NCBI GenBank assembly: GCA_037447605.1
Contig: CM074804.1
Coordinates: 186,331 to 250,330, forward strand
Direction of reading: 5' to 3'
DNA from: Zygnema circumcarinatum
Lineage: Eukaryota; Streptophyta; Zygnematophyceae; Zygnematales; Zygnemataceae
DNA length: 64,000 nucleotides
Shown: piece after piece, positions 31,960 to 44,218 of the stretch
Numbering within the stretch: position 1 is the stretch's first letter
Layout: every line of letters begins with the position of its first letter
The notes under the pieces: model-generated
What the model was told of the DNA's origin: nothing
Databases searched by the model: none
Seen by the model: only the letters and a program-made list of their open reading frames with translations
Program-made: the position numbers and the translations under genes

Positions 31960-34828
31960 CCGCCCTCCCCTTTATAGGGGGGGGCTCCCTCGGCCTTGGC
32001 CTTGCCCCCCTCGGCCTTGCCCCCCTCGGACTTGGCCCCCCTCGGCGCGGCCCACCCTCAGCCTTGGCCCCTCCCCTTGGCCTTGCCCCCGCCTCGACCT
32101 TATGCCCCCCTTCGGCCTTGCCCCCCTCGGCCTTGCCCCCCTCGGCCTTGCCCCATCGGCCTTGCCCACCTCTAACTCTAAACCTTACCCTAATCCTAAC
32201 CTACAGGCTTGCCTCCCTCGGCCTTGGCCTTTGCCCCCCTCGGCCTTGCCCCCCTCGGCCTTGCCCCCCTCGGCCTTGCCCCCCTCGGCCTTGCCCCCCT
32301 CGGCCTTGCCCCCCTCGGCCTTGCCCCATCGGCCTTGCCCACCTCTAACTCTAAACCTAAGCCTAATCCTAACCTATGGGCTTGCCTCCCTCGGCCTTGG
32401 CCTTTGCCCCCCTCGGCCTTGCCCCCCTCGGCCTTTGGCCACCCTCAGCCTTGGCCTTGCCCCCCTTGGCCTTGCCCCCCTCGGCCTTGCCCCCCTCGGC
32501 CTTGCCCCCTCGGCCTTGCCCCATCGGCCTTGCCCACCTCTAACTCTAAACCTAAGCCTAATCCTAACCTATGGGCTTGCCTCCCTCGGCCTTGGCCTTT
32601 GCCCCCCTCGGCCTTGGCCTCCCCTCGGCCTTGCCCCCTCGGCCTTGCCCCCCCCTCGGCCTTGCCCCCCTCGGCCTTGCCCCCCTCGGCCTTGCTCACC
32701 TCTAACTCTTAACCCTAACCCTAATCCTAACCTATGGGCTTGCCTCCCTCGGCCTTAGCCTGGCCACCATCAGCCATGGCCTTGCCCCCCTCGGCCTTGC
32801 CCCCTCGGCCTTGCCCCCCTCGGCCTTGCTCACCTCTAACTCTTAACCCTAACCCTAATCCTAACCTATGGGCTTGCCTCCCTCGGCCTTAGCCTGGCCA
32901 CCATCAGCCATGGCCTTGCCCCCCTCGGCCTTGCCCCCCTCGGCCTTGCACCCCTCGGCCTTGGCCCCCTCGGCCTTTGCCCCCCTCGGCCTTGCCCACT
33001 CGGCCTTGCCCCACTCGGCATTGCCCCCTTTTAACCATAACCCTAACCCTGATCCTAACCCTAAAAAAAAAGGAGAAGAACCTTACCTGCACTGGCGCGC
33101 ACTTCCCACTTCTCCGCCCTCCCCTTTATAGGGGGGGGCTCCCTCGGCCTTGGCCTTGCCCCCTCGGCCTAGGCCCCCTCGGCGTTGACCCCCTCGGCCT
33201 TGCTCACCTCTTCCTCATAACCCTAACCCTAATCCTAACCTATGGGCTTGCCTCCCTCGGCCTTAGCCTGGCCACCATCAGCCATGGCCTTGCCCCCCTC
33301 GGCCTTGCCCCCCTCGGCCTTGCACCCCTCGGCCTTGGCCCCCTCGGCCTTTGCCCCCCTCGGCCTTGCCCACTCGGCCTTGCCCCACTCGGCATTGCCC
33401 CCTTTTAACCATAACCCCTAACCCACAGTCCTAACCTAAAAAGAAAAAGGAGAACATACCTGCACTTGGCGCGCACTTCCCACTTCTCCTCCCTCCCCTT
33501 TATAGGGGGGGGCTCCCTCGGCCTTGGCCTTGCCCCCCTCGGCCTTGCCCCCCTCGGCCTTGCCCCTTGCCCCCCTCGGCCTTGCCCCCCTCGGCCTTTG
33601 GCCTTGCCCTCAGCCTTGGCCTTGCCCCCCTTGGCCTTGCCCCCCTCGGCCTTGCCCCCCTCGGCCTTGCCCCCCTCGGCCTTGCCCCATCGGCCTTGCC
33701 CACCTCTAACTCTAAACCTAAGCCTAATCCTAACCTATGGGCTTGCCTCCCTCGGCCTTGCCCTTTGCCCCCCTCGGCCTTGCCCCCCTCGGCCTTTGGC
33801 CACCCTCAGCCTTGGCCTTGCCCCCCTTGGCCTTGCCCCCCTCGGCCTTGCCCCCCTCGGCCTTGCCCCATCGGCCTTGCCCACCTCTAACTCTAAACCT
33901 AAGCCTAATCCTAACCTATGGGCTTGCCTCCCTCGGCCTTGGCCTTTGCCACCCCTCAGCCATGGCCTTGCCCCCCTCGGCCTTGCCCCCCTCGGCCTTG
34001 CCCCCCTCGGCCTTGCCCACCTCTAACTCTAAACCTAACCCTAATCCTAACCTATGGGCTTGCCTCCCTCGGCCTTGGCCTTTGCCCCCCTCGGCCTTAG
34101 CCTGGCCACCATCAGCCATGGCCTTGCCCCCCTCCCCCCTCGGCCTTGCACCCCTCGGCCTTGCCCCCCCTTGCCCCCCATTGGACTTACCAACTCGGCC
34201 TTGCTTTACTCGGCATTGCCCTTTGCCCAGCCTAGCCTAACCTGAGTCTAGCCCTAACAAAAAGGAAAAGGGGAAGGAGACCTTACCTCTGTGGCGCGCA
34301 CTTCCCACTGTTGGCGTGCTGAAAGAAGCGGAGCAGGGCAGAGTGTGCTTCTCCGCCTCCCCACTTTATAGAGGCTCCCTAACAGCCCTTGCCCCCCTCA
34401 GCCTGCCCCCCCCTCGGACTCTTAGCCCCCCTCGGCCTTTGGCCACCCTCCCCCTTGGCCTTGCCCCCCTCGGCCTTGCCCCCTCGGCCTTGCCCACCTC
34501 TAACTCTAAATCTAACCCTAATCCTAACCTTTGGGCTTGCCTCCCTCGGCCTTGGCCTTTGCCCCCCCTCGGCCTTGCCTCCCTCGGCCTTGCCTCCCCT
34601 CGGCCTTGCCCCCCTCGGCCTGGGCCTTGCCCCCTCGGCCTTGCCCACCTCTTACTCTAAATCTAACCCTAATCCTAACCTTTGGGCTTGCCTCCCTCGG
34701 CCTTGGCCTTTGCCCCCCCTCGGCCTTGCCTCCCTCGGCCTTGCCTCCCTCGGCCTCTGCCCCCCTCGGCCTTGCCCACTCGGCATTGGCCCCTTTTAAC
34801 CCTAACCCTAACCCTGATCCTAACCCTA

Positions 34829-34859
<31 letters not shown>

Positions 34860-35545
34860 AAGGAGAAGAACCTTACCTGCACTGGCGCGCACTTCCCACT
34901 GTTGGCGCGCTGAAAAGAGAAGCGAACTCAGGGCAGAGTGAAACTAGCTTCTCCGCCTCCAGGGGGGCTCCCTCGGCCTTGGCCTTGCCCCCCTCGGCCT
35001 TGCCCCCTCAGGACGGCCCCTGGCCTTTGGCCACCCTCAGCCTTGGCCTTGCCCCCTCGGCCTTGCCCCCTCGGCCCTGTCCTTCGCCTCCCCCTCTAAC
35101 TCTAAACCTAACCCTAATCCTAACCTATGGGCTTGCCTCCCTCGGCCTTGGCCTTTGCCCCCTCGGCCTTAGCCTGGCCACCATCAGCCATGGCCTTGCC
35201 CCCCTCGGCCTTGCCCCCCTCGGCCTTGCCCCCTCGGCCTTGCCCCCTCTTGCCCACCTCTAGCCTATCTCCTAACCTATGGGCTTGCCTCCCTCGGCCT
35301 TGCCCTTTGCCCCCCGGCCTTGCCCCCCTCGGCCTGGGTCCCCTCGGCCTTGCCCACCTCGGCCTTGCCCACCTTTAACCCTAACCCTAACCCTTATCCT
35401 TACCTAAAAAAAGGAAAAAATGGGAAGAGTAGCGCCTTACCTGCACTGGCGCGCGCACTCCCCACTGTTGGCACGCTGAAAGAAGCGGGCACCAGGGGCA
35501 AAAGTGAAACTAGCTCCTCCGCCTTCCCTCCCTTTATAGGGGGGC
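31960..35545. repeat. Composite telomere-like satellite array, copy B
   Basis: Same composition as the array at 21417-25180: 15-bp CTCGGCCTTGCCCCC repeats, TTAGGG-type blocks and TATA/splice cassettes (near 34285-34365, 34872-34925 and 35437-35540, with shorter cassettes near 33085 and 33455). The unit at 34872 has lost its TATA box (CTCCGCCTCCAGGGGGGC). Apparent reading frames are repeat artefacts. Confidence 0.95.
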
Positions 35546-36420
35546 GATCGCGCCTGAGTGGCTGGCCCGCCCGCAGAAGAAGGTCGGCGCGCGCGTCCAA
35601 AACGACGCGCGTGCGCGCGTCGGAACTGCGCGCGCTGCGCTCGAGGCACAGCCCGCCCGCGAAGGTCGGCGCGCGCCGGGACGCGCTTCGCGCTCGAGGG
35701 GCTGGCGCCCCGCGAAGTCGGCGCGCGCGTCCAGAGGGTACATGCGCCGACCCCGTGCACGCCTCAGGACGCGCCAGCACGAGGTCCCACGACGCGCCGC
35801 TCCACGTCACCCTTATCACCTTAGGTAGCAGCGGCTACCAAGTCGCCACTTCCATATTGCGCGTCGTGATGCGCCGGCCCACTATCCCCCTTATCAACCA
35901 CGTGGCGGAAAATCGATCCCGCATTGCCGCCAGGTGCGGTCTGACACACCACTTTTATCACGCCACGTGTCTCCTCGTACCTGAAAATTTGCGCAGCGCG
36001 CCGCCGCCGATCTTCCGCCAGTCACGAGAGCGGGCCGCGTAACGCCACCACGACACGCCCGTCCGCGAGCATTCAAGGGCCAGGGCGGGGTTCGGCCACG
36101 CGGCGGGCATGCAGGCAGCCCCACGTGCGAGGTGGTCCCGCAGCGCCACGCGGCGCGAGCGCGCGCGGGAACGGAAGCGCACGCCATGGAACGCGCATGC
36201 ATTCAGCCGCCGCGTGGCGTGCTCTCCTCACCTGTCTGCGCCGGCGCGCTTAACGGCCCCCCTCCTCGCGCGTGGGAAGGGGGGGGCGTTCGGCGTGCGA
36301 TCGCACGGGCGGGGCCGCCCCTCCAAACGGCAATGTGCTTGAGGGAGGGAGAGTCAGGGGAGCCAGGGAGGGCCAGAAGGGCCAGAAAAGAGGGCCGAAG
36401 AGGCCAGAAGGAGGCTAAGG
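35545..36420. other. Very GC-rich block, copy B
   Basis: Counterpart of 25180-26090 with frequent small deletions. Same CACGTGG and CGCGCG words. No gene. Confidence 0.6.
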
Positions 36421-37459
36421 GCCAATGGGCGGGCGGCGGTCGGTGGGGCGTACGAGCAGGTCGAACACCTGTGAGGTCCTCGTGTCACACTCTCTCGTGC
36501 CAGGTAAGTTAAACACTCTCACTTTTTGATATCCTTGCTGATGTGCACAAAATAGGACAATACAAAAACAATCCGTATGACGCGTATAACCGCAGACGTG
36601 AGATTTCCTGTTCTACTGTAACAGCGCAAAGATCACGCATAGATCACGCTATCCCAGTTGCCGTATTTTCAGACTCCGCCGTTTCCCGCCCGAATACTGT
36701 ACTGGAAAGTGAAAAGTGGATTTATTTGACTGGTGGTTGGACAAGCAGCAGAGAGGTCGATGTGCGCGGCTCCAGGAGGGCATACCTGCAAGGTCAAAGA
36801 GATGGCTGAAAGTGGGTGAGGTGAGGGTGAAGGGAAGAGGAAGGGAAGCTGGCAGGAAGATATTGTTGGTGGGGAAGTCTCTGGACCTGAGGAACAAGGG
36901 AGGAGGAGGAGGAGGGAGCCAAGGAAGCGGAAGCAGTCGAAGGTACTGCTTGCTTGCTTGACGCTGCTGTTTTAGGCATTGCACGAGTATGGCTTGTTTC
37001 AGAACCAAGCAGTGGGCTGTGTTAGCTAAAGAATGCAGGTTGCAGACATGCCGCTAAAAATAATCACAATTTCGTTTGGCTGCTAAAATTACATATATAT
37101 GGCCAACGATTTTGATTGAAATTAACTATCAAACGCTTTAGCAGAGCTGCAGTTTGAAGTCGACTGAAATTCGCATTTCTTTTTCTAGATTCAACCCTGC
37201 TATTTTCAGCGCCCTAAATCGTGCATGCTATCCGCTGTAGAACTAATTTATGCGTTATAGCAACACATATATATATATATTCAAACCATCTATGATACAC
37301 ATTTCCATGGCTAGGCAACGGCAGCGTACGAAGCAAGTCAGAGCAGCCAACGCAAAGAGCACTTTCGTTGGAAGATTTTTCGCCCTTCAAATATTTTGAC
37401 CAAAAGGGTGTGCTCTCCTGTATCTGAACGACTATTTTTCCTTTGTATAGAAATACCTG

Positions 37460-38700
<1,241 letters not shown>

Positions 38701-38992
38701 TAAGAGTCAGAGCGTGGCCAGGCCAGTTTCTGCTGCGCGCTCGTGGCGCGGTGCTGCCTCTCTCCTTTTCCCTCTCTACCTCTTGTTTGCCAGCACGGTC
38801 TATTGATATACGCCACCCGGTAGCGGTATTGAGCGTCATTGGTATCCTTCCTCAATGGATAAGCGATTTCTTTGTTTTGATCATGTTCGACCCATCCCGT
38901 TGACAGAGTTTTGGATCACAGAGCATGCTTCTTCTTTCTCATGCATTTCATGCCATGGCATCTTGATACGTGGCATGAGATGAGCATGTCAG

Positions 38993-39940
38993 GTACAGGA
39001 GGCAGCCGATTGGCTAGGAGCGGACTGTGTTGCACGATACGTAACTTTGGTGGAGCTACCGGAGTTGAGAGATCTCAACTGGGGCGCATGGAGGGTACGT
39101 AGAAACCCATCTTTCCATTTTTTTTCATGGTCTGTGTTTTTCCTTTTTGGCATTATGGTGAAGTGAAATATCGTAACCCGAATGAGAATGAAGACTTCGA
39201 AAGAGCAGAAGGTTGGGGTTGTTCTATTGCTTCAGTAAAGGGATGTCGGGATGTTTCATTCTTTAGAGACATAAGGATGAGAGGAGTTCGTAATATGACT
39301 GGTATGCAAAGCATGACCTAAATTGGGCCTGTTCAGTTTCAAGGTTCAGATCCTCCTAAAATAGCGGAACTGCAATAATGAACCACTGCTACTCTGCCTG
39401 CATTGAGTACTGGAACAAGGTAGCTATTCTCATCTGTAGCTATTGACAATTGAATGAAGATTGAGAGGGTAATGTTTCTTTGAGGCGCAAATAGAGGAAT
39501 GTATTGTCCTGTCGCTGCAGGGGATGGTGAAGGACACGCTTAGCCACGATGAAAGATGGAAAGGCACATTTCTGCTGGAGGGCGCTGAGGATGGAGTGAC
39601 TCTGCACTGTATGTGGGAGCGAGCTGGAAGAGCCTGGGAAGCGATCCTCCGGCACTTGGCAGAAGCAGAGTCAAGTGGCGAGTCAGCAGAAGAAGACAAC
39701 AGCAAGACGGTGGTTGTAGTGGGGCATGACATCATCTACTCGGCTATGTTGGGGCATTGCCTTCAACTCCAGCCGGAAAATGTGGGCTCTTTCCATCTCG
39801 ATACAGGAAGCTTAAGTGTGATCGATTTTCCAGATGGGCCGACGGGCAAGGGAGTAGTCCGATGCCTTAACTATACGGCCCACTTAAGGCGTTGGGCTGT
39901 GCCTGTTACAAGCCCCTCCAGCAACGATGAATATTTCTGA
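38993..39940 (+). CDS. 2-carboxy-D-arabinitol-1-phosphatase-like (PGAM/histidine phosphatase), 3' exons only
   Basis: Two exons, 38993-39094 and 39521-39940, join in phase 0 and encode about 173 residues ending at a stop. They match the C-terminal phosphoglycerate-mutase-like module of the plant protein annotated as probable 2-carboxy-D-arabinitol-1-phosphatase (Arabidopsis At5g22620), a plastid enzyme type that removes a Rubisco inhibitor. Visible pieces are EAADWLGADCVARYV, LPELRDLNWGAWRGM, VVVVGHDIIYSAMLGH (the GH region of histidine phosphatases), FHLDTGSLSVIDFPDG and VRCLNYTAHLRRW. An in-frame stop lies just upstream of 38993, so earlier exons must exist or be lost. The N-terminal RHG-containing module is not found in this window. 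Upstream is 1.5 kb of microsatellite and then copy B. The gene is either truncated or has a very long intron. Confidence 0.8.
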
Positions 39941-40737
39941 TTCGTCCATGGAATAGGCGGTCTTTATGGATTACATGTATGGAAACCGTGGGGTGGCCTT
40001 GTCCCGGTCGGACTCTGGTTGACTCCCTGCACTGGAAGGTGGAACGAGGATTGAGACTATTTTTTTTTAAATATCTGTAACATCCAACTAGGATCTCTAC
40101 AAGTTTGTGCTTGCGACAAATATGGTTAAAACAGGAGCTCTTTTTATCCTAAAAAACGTAGAAAGGATCTGAACAGTGTTTACGTCAAGTCTGAGGACTC
40201 TTAGAACAGGATTGTGGTCGCTAATTGAAATAGAAATCATATACAACAGCATTAACATATTTGCTCGTATACGTGGCTTGACAAGGAATGTCATATTTTC
40301 CACATAATTCGATTTTTATTTGTCATTCGTTTTTTCCGCGAAAGGCTTCATCTTCTCATTGGAGAAGTTTAGAAGTTTATCTTTCACTTTGAGGAGCTCT
40401 GATCCCTTCTTTCCGTTTTGTTTTGAAAAGTAACATTCAGACTATGCAGGCTCCTTATGACACTGACAGAAACCAAAAGATAAGCCCTCAATTAAGTGAA
40501 GAAAAAGGCGGTCCATAAGCTACCTAGTACATGGTAGAGCACAAAATCTGCCAGCTGCAAATAAAAAAACGAGCGCAGTAGTCGTTAATGTGAAAGAGGT
40601 AAAAAGGGATGGATGTCTCTCTTTCAGTGAAAGAATTTTCGTCCAACCGACCGATGCCCTGTCTGCTGCTTAGCACCAACCCTAACAGCGTAACTGAATA
40701 CCAGAATGTGCATGCTTTAATCTGCCTCTCCCTGTCA
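39941..40737. other. Intergenic region
   Basis: 3' side of the phosphatase-like gene. AT-rich, no gene or repeat recognised. Confidence 0.6.
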
Positions 40738-40983
40738 TTATTTATTCCACAGCGCAGCAAATGTATGTACAGGTTCCAGCCCTTTCATCGCTGGCTGAAT
40801 CTTATCACTTTCATTGAATAGCAGGCCCGATCCCTGAATTTGTGATCGCATGTAATTCCTTCTTTCTAAAATTTTCAGTTTGTCTTCCAGGAGACCAGTC
40901 TGACCTTGGACAATGGTGCGAAGTTGGGGTGCAGGCGAAGCCATCATGTTTCCAAGAGAAGTTTCGAGTCGTTGGAATGACAC
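40738..40983 (-). CDS. Possible terminal exon of an unknown protein
   Basis: An open frame reading SPAPQLRTIVQGQTGLLEDK, then LKILERRNYM and ending AALWNK and stop. The Leu/Lys/Glu pattern looks like a short coiled coil. No family is recognised, there is no ATG in good context, and no upstream exon was found. It could be the 3' end of a gene or chance. Confidence 0.3.
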   Translation of the reverse strand: MSFQRLETSLGNMMASPAPQLRTIVQGQTGLLEDKLKILERRNYMRSQIQGSGLLFNESDKIQPAMKGLEPVHTFAALWNK

Positions 40984-41508
40984 ATATGATATGCTTGTTG
41001 CTTATTGTAAGGTGATTCAAACCGTCGAATCTGTGACTGCATTCTTCCCCAGGTCCTCGTCCTATTGGCGCAGGATCTGCAGTGGTGCAATTCCGTTCCC
41101 GGAAAAAACGTCAGTATATCCATGCTGTTATTATACGCAATGTCACTATAACGTGAGTAGACTGTACTTTGTAGCGGCGATAGCCGCTAGGTTCACCAAC
41201 AAATGCTCCAACGATTGGCATCGGGTGGGTTGCTATCGCCAACCAATGGTTTCTGCTTCCAACCATTGCAAATGGTTGGCAATTTTTGACTAACGGCTCC
41301 AGTCTTGTATTTTTGCCACACGACACAGACCCATGTGAAGGGGCTTCGCACCCCATGAGATTACTTTCGATCTTTTACTTTTGCATATTGAAAAAGGGTT
41401 GCGAAGGAGACTTCCGGTTCTGAGATGGTAGAGTGTGTGCGGCCCCATGTTGGGGTTGGAAATGGTGCAGTGGACATCTGTTGGTCGTGCACAACTATAA
41501 GATGGGAA
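40984..41508. other. Intergenic region
   Basis: It contains short inverted words around CCAACCATTG/CAATGGTTGG at 41195-41285. Similar words occur at 63320-63410, suggesting a weak repeat family. No gene. Confidence 0.5.
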
Positions 41509-41905
41509 AGTCAATGGCATGAATGACGCATGGCACGGTATTGATGCTTGCATGCAATTAGAAGCTTTTGAAGTTATGATTTTTTTAACGCAAAAGCGTT
41601 CTTGACCCAGCCGTGGTCTAAGTTGCAAGTAACAACAAAAGAGAAGCCCTCGCACACAACGGGGACGTGAATTGGCATTGATCTCACGATGGCGATGCCA
41701 TCACATGTACATGGCCAACAACCACAACGACAACATGGGGAACCACGACGAACCAACTGCTCGCAAAGGAACTAAGGACAAAGAAATCCATGCGAAGTTT
41801 CTTGTGAGAAAGTCAAAGATAGTTACAGTTACAGTAATGTCAAAGCTGCAGTGACTGCGACATGTGAGCAAGGTTCTACGCTTTTCTTTGAAGAGTCAAA
41901 CGTTC
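41509..41905. repeat. Dispersed repeat, copy 2 (uninterrupted)
   Basis: Same family as 16503-18311 but without the TIR insertion. Its right end lies about 150 bp upstream of the RPP40 start codon, so it may supply part of that promoter. Confidence 0.88.
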
Positions 41906-42052
41906 TGACCAGTTCCGTGCCAAACCACGCGCATTTCACATGTGTCCTCCGTTCGATTTTATTTTGCCGTTCAGAAGGCGTTGACGTTACCGTACTACTG
42001 TATTGTCCTCTCCCTCTCCCTCTCCCTCTCCCTCTTCCTCCCACGAGCATTC

Positions 42053-44172
42053 ATGGCGGGCCCTTGCCTGGCAGTGCGCGCATCCTCCTTCCTGCATCCC
42101 CGGCAGCCCGAAGGCGCGCAGGCCGGGCTGGAGGAGCACCCGCTCAACAGCCGCGTGGAAATTCTCCTTCCGCTCTCGCCGCACTCTCACGCGGAGGGAG
42201 GAGGTGCGGGCCTTACGCATGCCTCTGCTCCACGGTGCCGTCGCATGCGACTGTTCCACGGCAGCGTGATGCAGTTTTTTTGAATCCTGTCTTGCATCGA
42301 ACCTCAAAAAGCCTCACATTGTCAACATATTGGCACCCCCTATTGAGTGTAACTACGTCAATCGTCGGTCTAAGTCAACTGGCAAAGTTAACTGTATGTC
42401 TCATGTATGTAATTAGTTTTTTTGAGATCTTTGCCATGTTGTAACGGGTGCAGAAGCGTTAGCAGAAAGCACATTCTCTGCTGTCGAGAAGGCGTGCGGA
42501 GGGCGGCCTTTTTTCTATTTGGTGCGAATGCCGGTGTCCACTTTTGTGGAGGACCCTTTCTTAAAAAAGTACATTAGAAACGAAGGTGTGTTTCTGCAGT
42601 TCTCCCACTTGCCCTACAACCGCTAGCTCTAATGCTCGGAAAACGCAAATCCCTTAAACCACTACTCTCCGAACCCACAAGCGCTACAGTAAAGACCTGA
42701 ATTCCTTCAAGCTCTAAATGTCTCGCCCAACTCTTGATTTCTCCACTTCAATTTTGAACCAGTGTGCCCCGGAATTCGGGTTCTGGCTTTATTGCTTCTT
42801 AGCATGGAACGGCCATGCTGGGAGCAGGGGAATTTTGTGCACTGTCGTGTGGAACGGAAATTGACTGCACGGATGTGACAGCTGTCACGCCTGATGGTGA
42901 GTAATCTTTTTTTGTTAGTCTATTTTGAGGTTAGGCAGAAAAGGCTGGGAAGGGTCGAGAACGGTTGAAGGCGGGTAGTGGTAGAGGGGAAGGGGACGAG
43001 GAGAGGAGTGGGAGGGAGGGAAGGAGGGTGAGAGGGTAGGGGATACGTGTGAGGGAAAGGAGGGGGAGGCGGAGATGAGAGGGGTTGAGTGGGAGAGAGA
43101 GAGGGAGAGGGAGGGCCTTCATTAACAGCAGAAAGTTTCTAGCGCTGCAGGAAAGCTCCACCTTGCAGTCACGAAAAGTAGCTACGAGCAGCTCGGACTC
43201 TGTGGTACTTTACATCTCCCTCGCCTCTCTCTCTTCTTCCTCGTTGTGGTACTCACTTCGCTCCCTCTTCTCTCAATCCTCCCTTTGTTCGCTCTTTCTT
43301 CTTTGTCACTCCCTCTCTCTCTCCCCCTCTCCCACTCTCTCTCTGCTCTCCACACCTTAAATGTCTCGCTCTATGCAGAATATCATTAAGCGAAGGCCAA
43401 ATGTTTTCAGCTCAATTGCTTGGGGTTCTGCCTAGACGAAGACTCAAAATTAGCTTCGTCTCTCCTTATCATATGCAAATATGAATGTGTCTTCTCCTGC
43501 AGTTGCACCGCCTTTATGCTGCTTCTCCTTCACCGTTCTCACTTTCTCTCTGTCTCCCACCCCCCCCTCTCTCTCCTCTCCCCCTCTCCTGTTTCGGCAT
43601 GCAGGAGAAGCTTCCCGGCTGACACCTGGCAGGAGATACAGTATCCTCAGACACTCCCTCTCACTCTGCAGCAGGTCTGCCTTTCCACAGACTTCTTCGC
43701 CTTCTCCATTGAGAGGGTCTCAATACCAACTCAACTGAATACCAACACAACCTCAGATACATTAAATGAAATACTTCAGCGTTATTTGTTCATTTGCCAC
43801 AAATTTTGTAAACTGATCCTTGTCCTTGGCATATGGCGAGAAAAGCTGCTGAGCTAGACCCTCTTTAAGTGTCTGCTTTTGTGTATATGTTCAGGGTTTT
43901 TTCTCGTGAGTGCTATGGCTATCTTCTGGAAATGTCAAGAGAGTTTTTTTTCACTCAATGATGGCAGATATTTGCATTGATTTGAGGGCGAAATCATTCG
44001 CGCCCGGCCGGAAACTGCATGACCGGGTGAGGACCATGTTCTCCCCTCCGAAACTTTTGCAAGTTTTTAGTTTCTGGACTTCATTTGTATGGAATCCCAA
44101 GCAAATCGGCTGGAGGAGAGTGCCTACGATCTGATGCTGTTCTTCAGAGGGAGAGGCAGTGAGATGAGGAGA

Positions 44173-44218
<46 letters not shown>

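Noticed and set aside
41195-41290. MITE family shared with 63320-63410
   Set aside because: The two places share only short CCAACCATTG-type words; no defined ends or alignable length.
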